A stretch of 6,241 nucleotides of DNA from an uncultured Porphyromonas sp. (GTDB lineage Bacteria; Bacteroidota; Bacteroidia; Bacteroidales; Porphyromonadaceae). Positions within the stretch are counted from its first letter, which is position 1, and each line of letters opens with the position of its first letter. Where the stretch lies: contig CALTVJ010000082.1 of the NCBI GenBank assembly GCA_943912835.1, forward strand, positions 1 to 6,241. Direction: 5' to 3'. The translations under genes were made by a program, and so were the position numbers. The notes beneath the pieces were generated by a model. The model was not told the origin of the DNA, made no database searches, and worked only from the letters and a program-made list of their open reading frames with translations. This document shows, piece after piece, positions 1 to 6,241 of the stretch.

Positions 1-1484
1 CTCGGGCTCAAACATGGGAGGCTGATTGGAGGCACGATGGGGAACTCTCTAATCTTTGGCAAGGTGATCGTTCGCATTATGTCGTAAAGAATGGAGAGCT
101 TGCATTACGAGCTCCTAAGGGTAGTAAAACAAGCTACATATATCGCAGTGTGAAGCTCGGAGATGAGCATACTTGGCAGGGCGTAATACGGATGACCTCT
201 CTACCGACAGCAAGCAACTATACTTACATACTTTTAGCAGAACTTCAAGCGCAAGATACCCAGATTCGGTGTCTTGCGCTTGCTTTTGGAGGAGAGCATG
301 AGGGGATTCGATTATGTGAGGCGACCTTCTCCAAGGGAAGTCGTGACCATCAGTTAATACATCAGAAAAAAGAAGACATTAATCTGATAAACTTTAAGTC
401 TTATCCTCGGCAACTCTTGACGGGCTTAGCCTATCAAGTGAACCTAACCAAGGAGGGGTATTTGTTGCTATATCTATCGCAAGATAATCCACAGGTTGCC
501 GATCTTGTGGAGCAGATACCTTGTCAAATGCAATTACATGATAAGCAACAGTTTGGATTCTATATTGCTCATACGGAGAAGGGGAGGGAAAGTGTTAGTC
601 TTTCCAATATAAACTATTCAGATCGTGTAGAGTCTTCGTCTGTAGAGTCTCATGATAGCGAGTCTGAAGAAAGTGTTCGGGAAGGGACAGATTTCCTGCT
701 TAGCGAGGTGATGGCTAATCCTTTGGAGGGTTCGGCAGAGTATATAGAGCTCTATCATGTCGGAGATGTGAATGCTTCGCTTACCGAGTATAGTTTAGGG
801 ATTGGAGCGACAAGAGAGCAGGTGAAGCGTTATCCGATGAATCGCTTTCGTCAACTTCTCACGCCTGGTGGATATTATGTCTTGACAACAGAGCCCGATG
901 CGATAAGGAGGAGCTATCCTAATAGTTATGCAGACTGTATTATGGAAGCTAAGTTGCCACAGCTACGCAATGCGGGCTTTGTCTTGCAGTTATACAGAGG
1001 TAGAGAGCTTGTCGATGAAGTCGAATATAGCCCCAAAGCCCTCGGGAAGGGTCTCAAGAGCCGTCGTGGAGTAGCCTACGAACGTACAAATATGCAAGTA
1101 GGCTCTGTCGTTTGGAGGGCGGCACGCAGTGATTATGGTTACGCCACGCCTACGCAACAAAACTCACAGTTGGGGCAAGGGGGTACGACTGGGGAGAGTC
1201 CAGTAGACGAAGATGATACAGCCAAACTCTCTCAGCTTATTTCGCAGTTGGAGCAAAGCTCGCAGAGTAGTCGGGTGCTTTTTTATGATTTCTCGGGGAA
1301 AAGAATCGCAGATATCCCAAGCGCTGAGGTATTAGCTCTACTGCGAGCCATACAGACTAATCCTTATCAAGTATTACAGCGTTTTAGTTTGACGGACAGG
1401 GCAATGATTATGGTCGTGAACTATGTTGGCGCAGATGGTGAGCGAGAGAGTTATAGCTTCAAATACCAACTAATCAGCCCATAG
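1..1484 (+). CDS. Lamin tail domain (LTD) protein, probably exported; 5' end outside window
   Basis: The frame beginning at base 3 is open from the window edge to the TAG at 1482-1484, giving 493 visible residues. The GTG at 150 is an internal valine codon, not the start, because coding-like sequence runs upstream of it. The first visible residues, RAQTWEADW, look like a signal-peptidase site (A-Q) followed by the mature N-terminus, so probably only a signal peptide is missing. Visible residues 4 to about 205 form a beta-rich region (DGELSNLWQGD and onward) like the N-terminal sandwich of Bacteroidetes LTD proteins. A Ser/Glu-rich linker covers about 206-228. The LTD covers about 230-389, starting FLLSEVMANP with EYIELYHVGD, then LTPGGYYVLTT, and ending GYATPTQQNSQ. 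The C-terminal ~90 residues include VLFYDFSGKRIADI (about 425-438), which resembles the 'YDLSGRRV' strand seen near the C-terminus of type IX secreted proteins, but the rest does not match that sorting domain clearly. LTDs are probably binding or structural modules; no catalytic residues are apparent. The partner is unknown. The family call is firm, the function is not. Confidence 0.85.
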   Translation, partial: RAQTWEADWRHDGELSNLWQGDRSHYVVKNGELALRAPKGSKTSYIYRSVKLGDEHTWQGVIRMTSLPTASNYTYILLAELQAQDTQIRCLALAFGGEHEGIRLCEATFSKGSRDHQLIHQKKEDINLINFKSYPRQLLTGLAYQVNLTKEGYLLLYLSQDNPQVADLVEQIPCQMQLHDKQQFGFYIAHTEKGRESVSLSNINYSDRVESSSVESHDSESEESVREGTDFLLSEVMANPLEGSAEYIELYHVGDVNASLTEYSLGIGATREQVKRYPMNRFRQLLTPGGYYVLTTEPDAIRRSYPNSYADCIMEAKLPQLRNAGFVLQLYRGRELVDEVEYSPKALGKGLKSRRGVAYERTNMQVGSVVWRAARSDYGYATPTQQNSQLGQGGTTGESPVDEDDTAKLSQLISQLEQSSQSSRVLFYDFSGKRIADIPSAEVLALLRAIQTNPYQVLQRFSLTDRAMIMVVNYVGADGERESYSFKYQLISP

Positions 1485-1852
1485 GCGATGGCAAGGATAA
1501 TAACTATCCAGATAGCACGTATTCTTGATTGTTTGAGCTCAAAGTAACGCTCATAATAATGGCTACCTTGATAGGCGTCAATAGTTTTGGCGATTAGAAT
1601 GAAGCTAAGTATGGAGAGGGCAATCAGTGCGGGGGTATTCATGCGGAAAGCATCGCCAATACGTCCCTCTAATAAGGCGTAAAAGGCACGCATTGTGCCA
1701 CAACCAGGGCAGGGTAGGCCCAGGAAGCTATTGAAGGGACAACGTAGTGGTTGTACATCTCGATAGATATAGACGAGAACGCCAAGCCCGATGAGTAATA
1801 ATAAGAGCCACAATGCTTTGTAGCGTGTGGCTCTTTGTCGTAGTTGATGCAA
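1451..1852 (-). CDS. DUF2752 family small membrane protein
   Basis: A 133-residue protein carrying the DUF2752 signature: CPF at 38-40, then LPCPGCGTMRAF at 46-57, with Cys38, Cys48 and Cys51 and an Arg at 55. Three hydrophobic segments are visible, about residues 13-30, 74-91 and 111-129, with basic residues before the first, so it is probably an inner-membrane protein. The family has no established function that I know of; the CPxCG spacing suggests metal or redox chemistry, but that is inference. The start is TTG: reading upstream in frame the codons are ACA, AAC, GTA and then the TAA that ends the TM2 gene, so no ATG or GTG is available before residue 54. The TTG is 9 bases after the TM2 stop and no clear ribosome site is present, so translation is probably coupled to the upstream gene. 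The last 34 bases overlap the convergent LTD gene. Confidence 0.85.
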   Translation of the reverse strand: MHQLRQRATRYKALWLLLLLIGLGVLVYIYRDVQPLRCPFNSFLGLPCPGCGTMRAFYALLEGRIGDAFRMNTPALIALSILSFILIAKTIDAYQGSHYYERYFELKQSRIRAIWIVIILAIAYGLISWYLKL

Positions 1853-1861
1853 TGTGTTTAC

Positions 1862-2212
1862 TTAGCGATTAAGAAACATCAGAGCCTCGTTGATTTTGTT
1901 GAGATTGTATTTGCGTGTCTCTTCCATAATTAAGAAAAGGTCTACAATCCCCCAAATTCCACAAAAGCCCATCGTAAGGAGTTTGGCAATACCTAAGCCC
2001 ATTTGTCCGAGTAGGAATCTGTCAATACCTAAGCATCCGCCAAATAGAGATACAATAAGCATCATGGTTGGGTCACGGAGCTCTTGCATTTGTAAGGACT
2101 GAATTTCTTCATTTGATAGTCCCTCAAGTCTCTGCTGTAGCGTGGGTACGGCATAACTTGGGATGTACTTGCTCACTTGCATGAGATACATTTGGAGGTA
2201 GTTTTGATGCAT
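1862..2212 (-). CDS. TM2 domain membrane protein
   Basis: A 116-residue protein with a TM2 domain at about 50-98. The first helix (about 51-63) leads into G-IDRFLLG (62-69), the family's conserved polar turn between helices. The second helix (about 72-96) contains GFCGIWGIVDLFLI. The first ~48 residues are soluble and Gln/Glu-rich with LQQRLEGLSNEEIQSLQ (25-41), probably helical, and the last ~18 residues are polar. A soluble N-terminal extension ahead of the TM2 hairpin is familiar in Bacteroidetes members. The start ATG at 2210-2212 has an A/T-rich leader; Met8 and Met11 are possible alternatives, but the upstream one gives the fullest helix. The DUF2752 gene follows 9 bases after the stop, so the two probably form one transcript and may act together in the membrane. 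Their biological role is not known to me. Confidence 0.87.
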   Translation of the reverse strand: MHQNYLQMYLMQVSKYIPSYAVPTLQQRLEGLSNEEIQSLQMQELRDPTMMLIVSLFGGCLGIDRFLLGQMGLGIAKLLTMGFCGIWGIVDLFLIMEETRKYNLNKINEALMFLNR

Positions 2213-2240
2213 AGCTGTTATGTGTTAAGTGTAATTTTAC

Positions 2241-2299
2241 TAGCGTAGCCAGCAACTAAGTTTTGTTGGCTACGCTATGTTTGTTTTATTTTTTGTTGT
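2241..2299 (+). terminator. Hairpin with U-rich tail between purL and the TM2 gene
   Basis: Arms at 2241-2255 and 2263-2277 pair over 15 positions. The outer ten (TAGCGTAGCC with GGCTACGCTA) are perfect, and the inner five include one G-T (G-U in RNA) pair. The loop is CTAAGTT. On the + strand the stem is followed by the T-rich tract TGTTTGTTTTATTTTTTG (2278-2295), which also encodes the Lys/Asn-rich end and stop of purL on the other strand. On the - strand the G-U becomes a C-A mismatch and the base run after the stem is GTAAAATTAC, with no U tract. Read as an intrinsic terminator, it is therefore better oriented for + strand transcripts. It may still help end purL messages, or form a 5' structure ahead of the TM2 gene. 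Confidence 0.65.
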
Positions 2300-5200
2300 T
2301 TCTAATCCAATTGAAGGCGTTACGGAAGGCCACAATCCAAGGACTTACTTCATGCTCTTGGCGTTCTGCTTCGGGGTAATATGCCGACGTCCAAGGGAAG
2401 ATTGCGCGCTCAGGGTGTGGCATCATCGCAAGATGTCTACCATCTAGGGAGCAAAGCCCTGCGATACCTTCGGGCGAACCATTGGGGTTCGCTGGGTAAG
2501 CATCGTAAGCATATTTTGCTACAACGTGGTATTGGTCAGTGCTGTAAGGGAGTGCAAACTTACCTTCACCATGAGCAATCCATACACCAAGTTCGCTACC
2601 AGCAAGAGACGAGAGCATCACAGACTTGTTCTCTGGTATAGTTAGGGTCACGAATCCAGACTCAAAGCGACCGCTATCGTTATGCTCCATCTTGTGTTTG
2701 AGGGCGTGCTCGGGGTACATTACCTCCAACTCTGCCATCAATTGGCAACCATTACAAATCCCAAGGCTGAGTGTATCGGGGCGTTGGTAGAAGGCATCAA
2801 TAGTTGCCTTAGCACGTTCGTTGTATAGGATACCAGCTGCCCACCCCTTAGCCGAGCCTAGCACGTCGCTGTTTGAGAAGCCACCGCAGTAAACAATCAT
2901 CTGGATATCTTCAAGCGTTTCTCTACCACTGGTTAAGTCTGTCAGATGGACGTCCTTCACATCAAACCCAGCAAGCCATAGCGCATAAGCCATTTCACGC
3001 TCTCCATTTGTACCCTTATCTCTCAAGATAGCAGCCTTGATGCCACTATTGGTTTTGCGATCTGGGTCTAAGCCAAGATCTTTGAGTTTGCCAGTGAACC
3101 CTTCTGGGAACTTGTAACGTAGGACTTGGTGCTTGTAGTTTTGGCGTCTAGCTTCGGCTTGTGGTAGAGCTGTTTGATGCTTGTCCATGAGGTAAGAACT
3201 CTCACTCCAAATGTCACGTTTGGCATCTATGTCTAGGCTAATTGATGTCTTGTCGCACGCTATGTTGAGCTTGCGTTGGTCATTGAGCGTTGCGATACGA
3301 GCAAAGCCGATGCTTGCACCTCTAAGGATTTCCTCTGCTTCGTGGCAGTTTTTGAGTTGTAGTACCACACCAGGGTTCTCTGCAAAGAGGTTGATGAGGT
3401 CGAAATGCTCCATCTCTTTGAGTGTAACGTCTAGACCGATGCGAGAGGTAGCAAAGCACATCTCGAGAAGCGTTGTGATGAGTCCACCGTCAGAAATGTC
3501 GTGCCCTGCTAGCACATAGCCTCCTGCAATCAACTCTTGTACTGCTGCAAAGGCATCTCGGAAATACTCGGGCTCTTCGACACTGGGCACATTATCTCCC
3601 AAACGACCTAAGCTCTGTGCAAAGGTCGAGCCTCCGAGCGATAGAGGACAGAAGCTAAAATCAATATGATACAGAGCTGTATCGGCGACGTCTTGCACGA
3701 CTGGAGAAACAATCTTTTTGACATCGCTCACCTCTGCTGCGGCAGAGATGATGACCGTACCAGGGGAGAGGACACTCTCTTGGTCAGCTCCGTACTTTTG
3801 TGTCATAGAGAGGGAGTCTTTGCCCGTAGGAATGTTGATCCCTAAGCTAATGGCAAATTGTGAGGCAGCTTCTACGGCATCGTATAGGCGAGCATCTTCG
3901 CCTTCGTTACGGCAGGGCCACATCCAGTTGGCACTAAGAGATATGCCACTAAGTCCGTGGGTTAATGGAGCAAAAACGATGTTAGTTAGCGACTCAGCAA
4001 TCGCCATCACGGAGCCAGCGGCAGGGTCTACGAGGGCTACTTGTGGCGCATGTCCTATGGTTGTCGCGATGCCCGATTGACCACGGAAATCAAGTGCCAT
4101 AGCACCCAAGTCGCTTAGAGGTAGTTGTATCTCTCCAACACATTGTTGGCGTGCTACACGACCTGTTACAGAGCGGTCTACCTTGTTTGTTAGCCAGTCT
4201 TTGGAAGCGACAGACTCCATGCGCAGCACGTTGTCGAGATATTCCTCAAACCTCTCTGTGCTATACTCTATGGGAGCAAATGTACGCTCAACACGCTTGT
4301 CGCTCATAATGGTCTTAGGGGAGCTACCAAACATATCCGATAGAGCCAAATCAATAGGCTTCTCTCCGTTATCTCGCTCAAAGACTAGACGCATATCGTC
4401 GGTTGTCTCTCCTACGACATAGAGAGGGGCACGCTCGCGCTCGGCAATACGTTTGAGCATATCGATATGCTCCTCTCCGACCAAGATACCCATACGCTCT
4501 TGGCTCTCATTGCCGATGATTTCTCTGGCGCTGAGGGTTGGGTCTCCAACGGGGAGTCTATCCATCGTAATGTGTCCACCAGTAGACTCTACGAGTTCGC
4601 TAAGGCAGTTGAGGTGTCCGCCTGCTCCGTGGTCGTGGATAGATACGATGGGGTTGTCGTCACGCTCAGCCATAGCACGGACTACGTTCTGAACGCGCTT
4701 TTGCATCTCGGGGTTGGCACGTTGTACGGCATTAAGCTCGATAGCTCCTGCATACTGCCCTGTGTTTACTGAGCTAACAGCACCACCACCCATGCCGATG
4801 CGGTAGTTGTCGCCTCCCATGAGGACAACTTTTTCTCCGGTCTTAGCTTCTCCTTTGAGTGCGTTATCCTTACGAGCGTAACCAATACCACCAGCTAGCA
4901 TGATGACTTTGTCGTAGCCGTAGTGGGGCTGACCCGCCTCGCTGTGTTCATAAGTCAAGACCGAACCACAGATCAAGGGCTGACCAAACTTGTTACCGAA
5001 ATCACTTGCTCCATTTGAAGCTTTGGTGAGTATTTGTCTAGGTGTTTGATAACGCCATGGACGCTCCGCGGTATGAGTTTCCCATGGACGTGCTCCCTCA
5101 GTACGGGGGTAGCTTGTCATATATACGGCTGTCCCTGCCATGGGGATACTAGCACGTCCGCCAGCCATACGGTCTCTAATCTCTCCTCCAGTGCCTGTCG

Positions 5201-5987
5201 CGGCTCCGTTGAAGGGCTCAACGGTCGTAGGGAAGTTGTGCGTCTCGGCTTTGAGACTAAGTACACTATCAAATTGGCTTGTAGCGAAATAGTCAGGTTT
5301 GTCTGCACTTTGTGGAGCAAACTGCTCGATACGAGGGCCAGAAACGAAGGCTACGTTGTCTTTGTAGGCAGAAACCAATAGGTTAGGGTTTTGAGCACTT
5401 GTCTCTTTAATCATAGCAAAGAGACTGCTCTCGCGCTCCTCGCCATCAATGACGAATGTTCCACCGAATATCTTATGACGGCAATGCTCACTATTGACTT
5501 GGCTGAAACCAAAGAGTTCGCTGTCGGTCAGTTTACGTCCGATACCTACCGATACATCTTGTAAGTAGCTAATTTCCTCATCACTTAGAGCTAGTCCCTC
5601 TTGATCATTGTAAGCTCTTATGTCGTCGATGTAACGCATATTTTCAGGTTCTAGATCTATATCAAATAGAGCCTGATCTAGTCCCTCATAGAGTGCTTGC
5701 AACATGGGGTCATACATCGCATCAGCCCTCTTGGTAGGGTAATACTCTTCGATGCGTACGATGCCTTTGATATTCATGTTTTGGGTGATCTCGACAGCGT
5801 TGGTACTCCATGGGGTAAGCATCTCTTTACGAGGACCTACATAATAACCTTCTAGGGTTGCGCTATCGATATACTCAGCACTGCCGAAGAGCCAAGATAG
5901 AGCCTTGCGAGCCTCTTCGTTGAGTTGTTGTGTGGATTGTAGGGCAATAATGTTGCCTGACTGACTGCGAAAGAAGCTAATTGTCAT
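2286..5987 (-). CDS. purL: Phosphoribosylformylglycinamidine synthase, single-chain form
   Basis: Catalyses the fourth step of de novo purine synthesis in the cytoplasm: FGAR + glutamine + ATP to FGAM + glutamate + ADP + phosphate. At 1233 residues it is the large fused type found in gamma-proteobacteria and Bacteroidetes, not the PurS/PurL/PurQ split form. Domains in order: PurS-like N-terminus (about 1-130); linker with LTDSELFGFSQVNSEHCRHK holding the conserved His168; first AIRS-like synthase half with KAETHNFPTTVEPFNG (from 246), GMGGGAVSS and SIHDHGAGGH (H451, H453); second synthase half with GKDSLSM (722-728); and a C-terminal class I glutaminase (about 981-1233). The glutaminase triad is complete: Cys1078 in GICNGCQ, and His1191 and Glu1193 in MMPHPERA. 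No frameshift or missing motif is visible. The ATG at 5985-5987 is about 37 bases downstream of the predicted transcription start. The gene stands alone with no other purine gene in view, and I see no purine riboswitch or PurR-like operator that I can defend. Confidence 0.98.
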   Translation of the reverse strand: MTISFFRSQSGNIIALQSTQQLNEEARKALSWLFGSAEYIDSATLEGYYVGPRKEMLTPWSTNAVEITQNMNIKGIVRIEEYYPTKRADAMYDPMLQALYEGLDQALFDIDLEPENMRYIDDIRAYNDQEGLALSDEEISYLQDVSVGIGRKLTDSELFGFSQVNSEHCRHKIFGGTFVIDGEERESSLFAMIKETSAQNPNLLVSAYKDNVAFVSGPRIEQFAPQSADKPDYFATSQFDSVLSLKAETHNFPTTVEPFNGAATGTGGEIRDRMAGGRASIPMAGTAVYMTSYPRTEGARPWETHTAERPWRYQTPRQILTKASNGASDFGNKFGQPLICGSVLTYEHSEAGQPHYGYDKVIMLAGGIGYARKDNALKGEAKTGEKVVLMGGDNYRIGMGGGAVSSVNTGQYAGAIELNAVQRANPEMQKRVQNVVRAMAERDDNPIVSIHDHGAGGHLNCLSELVESTGGHITMDRLPVGDPTLSAREIIGNESQERMGILVGEEHIDMLKRIAERERAPLYVVGETTDDMRLVFERDNGEKPIDLALSDMFGSSPKTIMSDKRVERTFAPIEYSTERFEEYLDNVLRMESVASKDWLTNKVDRSVTGRVARQQCVGEIQLPLSDLGAMALDFRGQSGIATTIGHAPQVALVDPAAGSVMAIAESLTNIVFAPLTHGLSGISLSANWMWPCRNEGEDARLYDAVEAASQFAISLGINIPTGKDSLSMTQKYGADQESVLSPGTVIISAAAEVSDVKKIVSPVVQDVADTALYHIDFSFCPLSLGGSTFAQSLGRLGDNVPSVEEPEYFRDAFAAVQELIAGGYVLAGHDISDGGLITTLLEMCFATSRIGLDVTLKEMEHFDLINLFAENPGVVLQLKNCHEAEEILRGASIGFARIATLNDQRKLNIACDKTSISLDIDAKRDIWSESSYLMDKHQTALPQAEARRQNYKHQVLRYKFPEGFTGKLKDLGLDPDRKTNSGIKAAILRDKGTNGEREMAYALWLAGFDVKDVHLTDLTSGRETLEDIQMIVYCGGFSNSDVLGSAKGWAAGILYNERAKATIDAFYQRPDTLSLGICNGCQLMAELEVMYPEHALKHKMEHNDSGRFESGFVTLTIPENKSVMLSSLAGSELGVWIAHGEGKFALPYSTDQYHVVAKYAYDAYPANPNGSPEGIAGLCSLDGRHLAMMPHPERAIFPWTSAYYPEAERQEHEVSPWIVAFRNAFNWIRNNKK

Positions 5988-6030
5988 CTCTTTGTCGCCT
6001 TTGAATATAAATGATATTTTAAGTATGATA

Positions 6031-6038
6031 CAAAGATA
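6031..6038 (-). promoter_or_regulatory. Likely purL promoter, Bacteroidetes -7 box
   Basis: On the - strand this reads TATCTTTG, an exact match to the TAnnTTTG element used by the Bacteroidetes housekeeping sigma factor. It places the purL transcription start near 6024-6026 and gives a leader of about 37-39 bases, A/T-rich, with no obvious Shine-Dalgarno sequence. A good -33 TTG/TTTG element at the usual distance is not present (that stretch reads GCATCAAACC), so the call rests on the -7 box and its position. Confidence 0.6.
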
Positions 6039-6082
6039 ATCATTTCGCCTTGATGAGGTTTGATGCCGAGCTATAAGTTGTC

Positions 6083-6127
6083 CTACCGAGAGGGCAATCG
6101 TCGACTACCCGAGAGGACAAATGTCGT
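6083..6127. repeat. Degenerate 22-23-base tandem repeat, two copies
   Basis: Copy one (6083-6104) and copy two (6105-6127) are adjacent and align with one single-base gap. They share CTACC, GAGAGG, CAA and GTCG in the same order, and differ at about four positions. The preceding 22 bases (6061-6082) keep a CCGAG followed by a GTTGTC at similar spacing and may be a third, more decayed copy. The unit length is not a multiple of three and the two copies are read in different frames, so the repeat is not conserved for coding. Confidence 0.6.
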
Positions 6128-6132
6128 CTCGG
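6109..6132. repeat. Near-perfect 24-base palindrome in the second repeat copy
   Basis: The arms CCGAGAGGACA (6109-6119) and TGTCGTCTCGG (6122-6132) are inverted copies with one mismatch (G6115 against G6126) around a central AA. The structure is built from the repeat unit plus the following TCTCGG, so it includes the tandem repeat core. It lies about 70-95 bases upstream of the purL -7 box. It could be a dispersed intergenic palindrome, an operator, or a remnant of a mobile element; the sequence alone does not decide. Confidence 0.65.
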
Positions 6133-6186
6133 TTGCTTGACTCTTGTCGTACTATTTAGGCGATTTGAGTTATCTTTAATCAAGGG

Positions 6187-6241
6187 GAGACTGTTGCATA
6201 ATACGGCACTCGCTTCGTTATTTTCGACATTCGGGCTTGGT
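6187..6241 (+). mobile_element. Possible insertion-sequence end, continuing beyond the window
   Basis: GAGACTGTTGCA at 6187-6198 resembles the terminal inverted repeats of some Bacteroidetes insertion sequences (GAGAC-TTGCA type), as I recall them. The bases that follow differ in feel from the A/T-rich purL leader. No transposase is in view, and neither the partner terminus nor a target duplication can be seen, so this is only a candidate. Confidence 0.2.

Larger units (their letters stand above)
5988..6241. other. Intergenic region upstream of purL, no convincing gene
   Basis: These 254 bases carry the purL promoter, the tandem repeat and palindrome listed separately, and a possible mobile-element end. 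A 25-residue + strand frame (6063-6140) and a - strand frame open for about 66 codons from the right edge both cross the repeats and have no recognisable protein character, so neither is called as a gene. A weaker -7-like box, TATCTTTA, lies on the + strand at 6171-6178 and could serve a gene to the right of the window. Confidence 0.7.

Noticed and set aside
150..152. GTG as the start codon of the LTD gene
   Set aside because: The same frame is open to the window edge and upstream residues match the N-terminal region expected of the family, so this is an internal valine.
1495..1509. GGATA-loop-TATCC hairpin just after the LTD stop as a terminator
   Set aside because: The stem has only five pairs, no T tract follows, and it lies within the DUF2752 coding sequence.
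1890..2102. 70-codon + strand frame opposite the TM2 gene
   Set aside because: It lies wholly opposite the well-supported TM2 domain and its translation is Pro/Ser/Ile-rich without any known motif.
5034..5381. Long + strand and alternate - strand frames within purL
   Set aside because: These and similar frames across 2381-5381 are shadows of purL, whose own frame has intact motifs throughout; their translations show no domain.
5988..6026. Purine riboswitch in the purL leader
   Set aside because: The predicted leader is under 40 bases, too short for the aptamer, and no three-way junction elements are visible.
6061..6132. CRISPR array
   Set aside because: The copies are directly adjacent with no spacers, are degenerate and number two or three.
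6063..6140. Small + strand gene encoding 25 residues (starts MPSYKLSYREG)
   Set aside because: It is a translation of the repeat array; the repeat copies are read in different frames and there is no recognisable ribosome site or domain.
6041..6240. C-terminal end of a - strand gene entering from the right edge (about 66 open codons)
   Set aside because: The frame runs through the repeats and palindrome and ends just before the purL -7 box. Composition is Ser/Arg/Asn-rich without any domain, so chance openness is likelier, though flanking sequence would settle it.

Overview
The window looks like chromosomal DNA of a Bacteroidales bacterium, most likely from the Porphyromonas group. The reasons are a secreted-type lamin tail domain protein of the kind common in this phylum, a single-chain 1233-residue PurL, a TM2/DUF2752 gene pair, a Bacteroidetes -7 promoter box (TATCTTTG) upstream of purL, and the lack of clear Shine-Dalgarno sequences. 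The genus is an inference from overall character, not from a search.

Layout. Positions 1-1484 (+) hold the 3' part of a lamin tail domain (LTD) protein gene. The frame is open right to the window edge, so the true start lies outside; the first visible residues look like the end of a signal peptide. Three genes on the opposite strand follow. A small DUF2752 membrane protein (1451-1852, TTG start) overlaps the LTD gene tail-to-tail by 34 bases. A TM2-domain membrane protein (1862-2212) lies 9 bases upstream of the DUF2752 start. The large purL (2286-5987) encodes phosphoribosylformylglycinamidine synthase. A strong hairpin lies between purL and the TM2 gene. Its U-rich tail is on the + strand side, so it fits best as a terminator for transcription arriving from the LTD gene.

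Positions 5988-6241 hold no convincing gene. This stretch has the likely purL promoter, a degenerate 22-23-base tandem repeat that includes a near-perfect palindrome, and at the far right a sequence that may be the end of an insertion sequence or another dispersed element.

The genes do not form one pathway. purL is housekeeping purine synthesis. TM2 and DUF2752 look like a translationally coupled membrane pair of unknown function. The LTD protein is probably exported. The points most worth checking are the repeat/palindrome upstream of purL, the possible mobile-element end beside it, and the antisense arrangement of the LTD transcript over the membrane pair. I found no evidence of a complete novel system such as a defence locus, CRISPR array or biosynthetic cluster.
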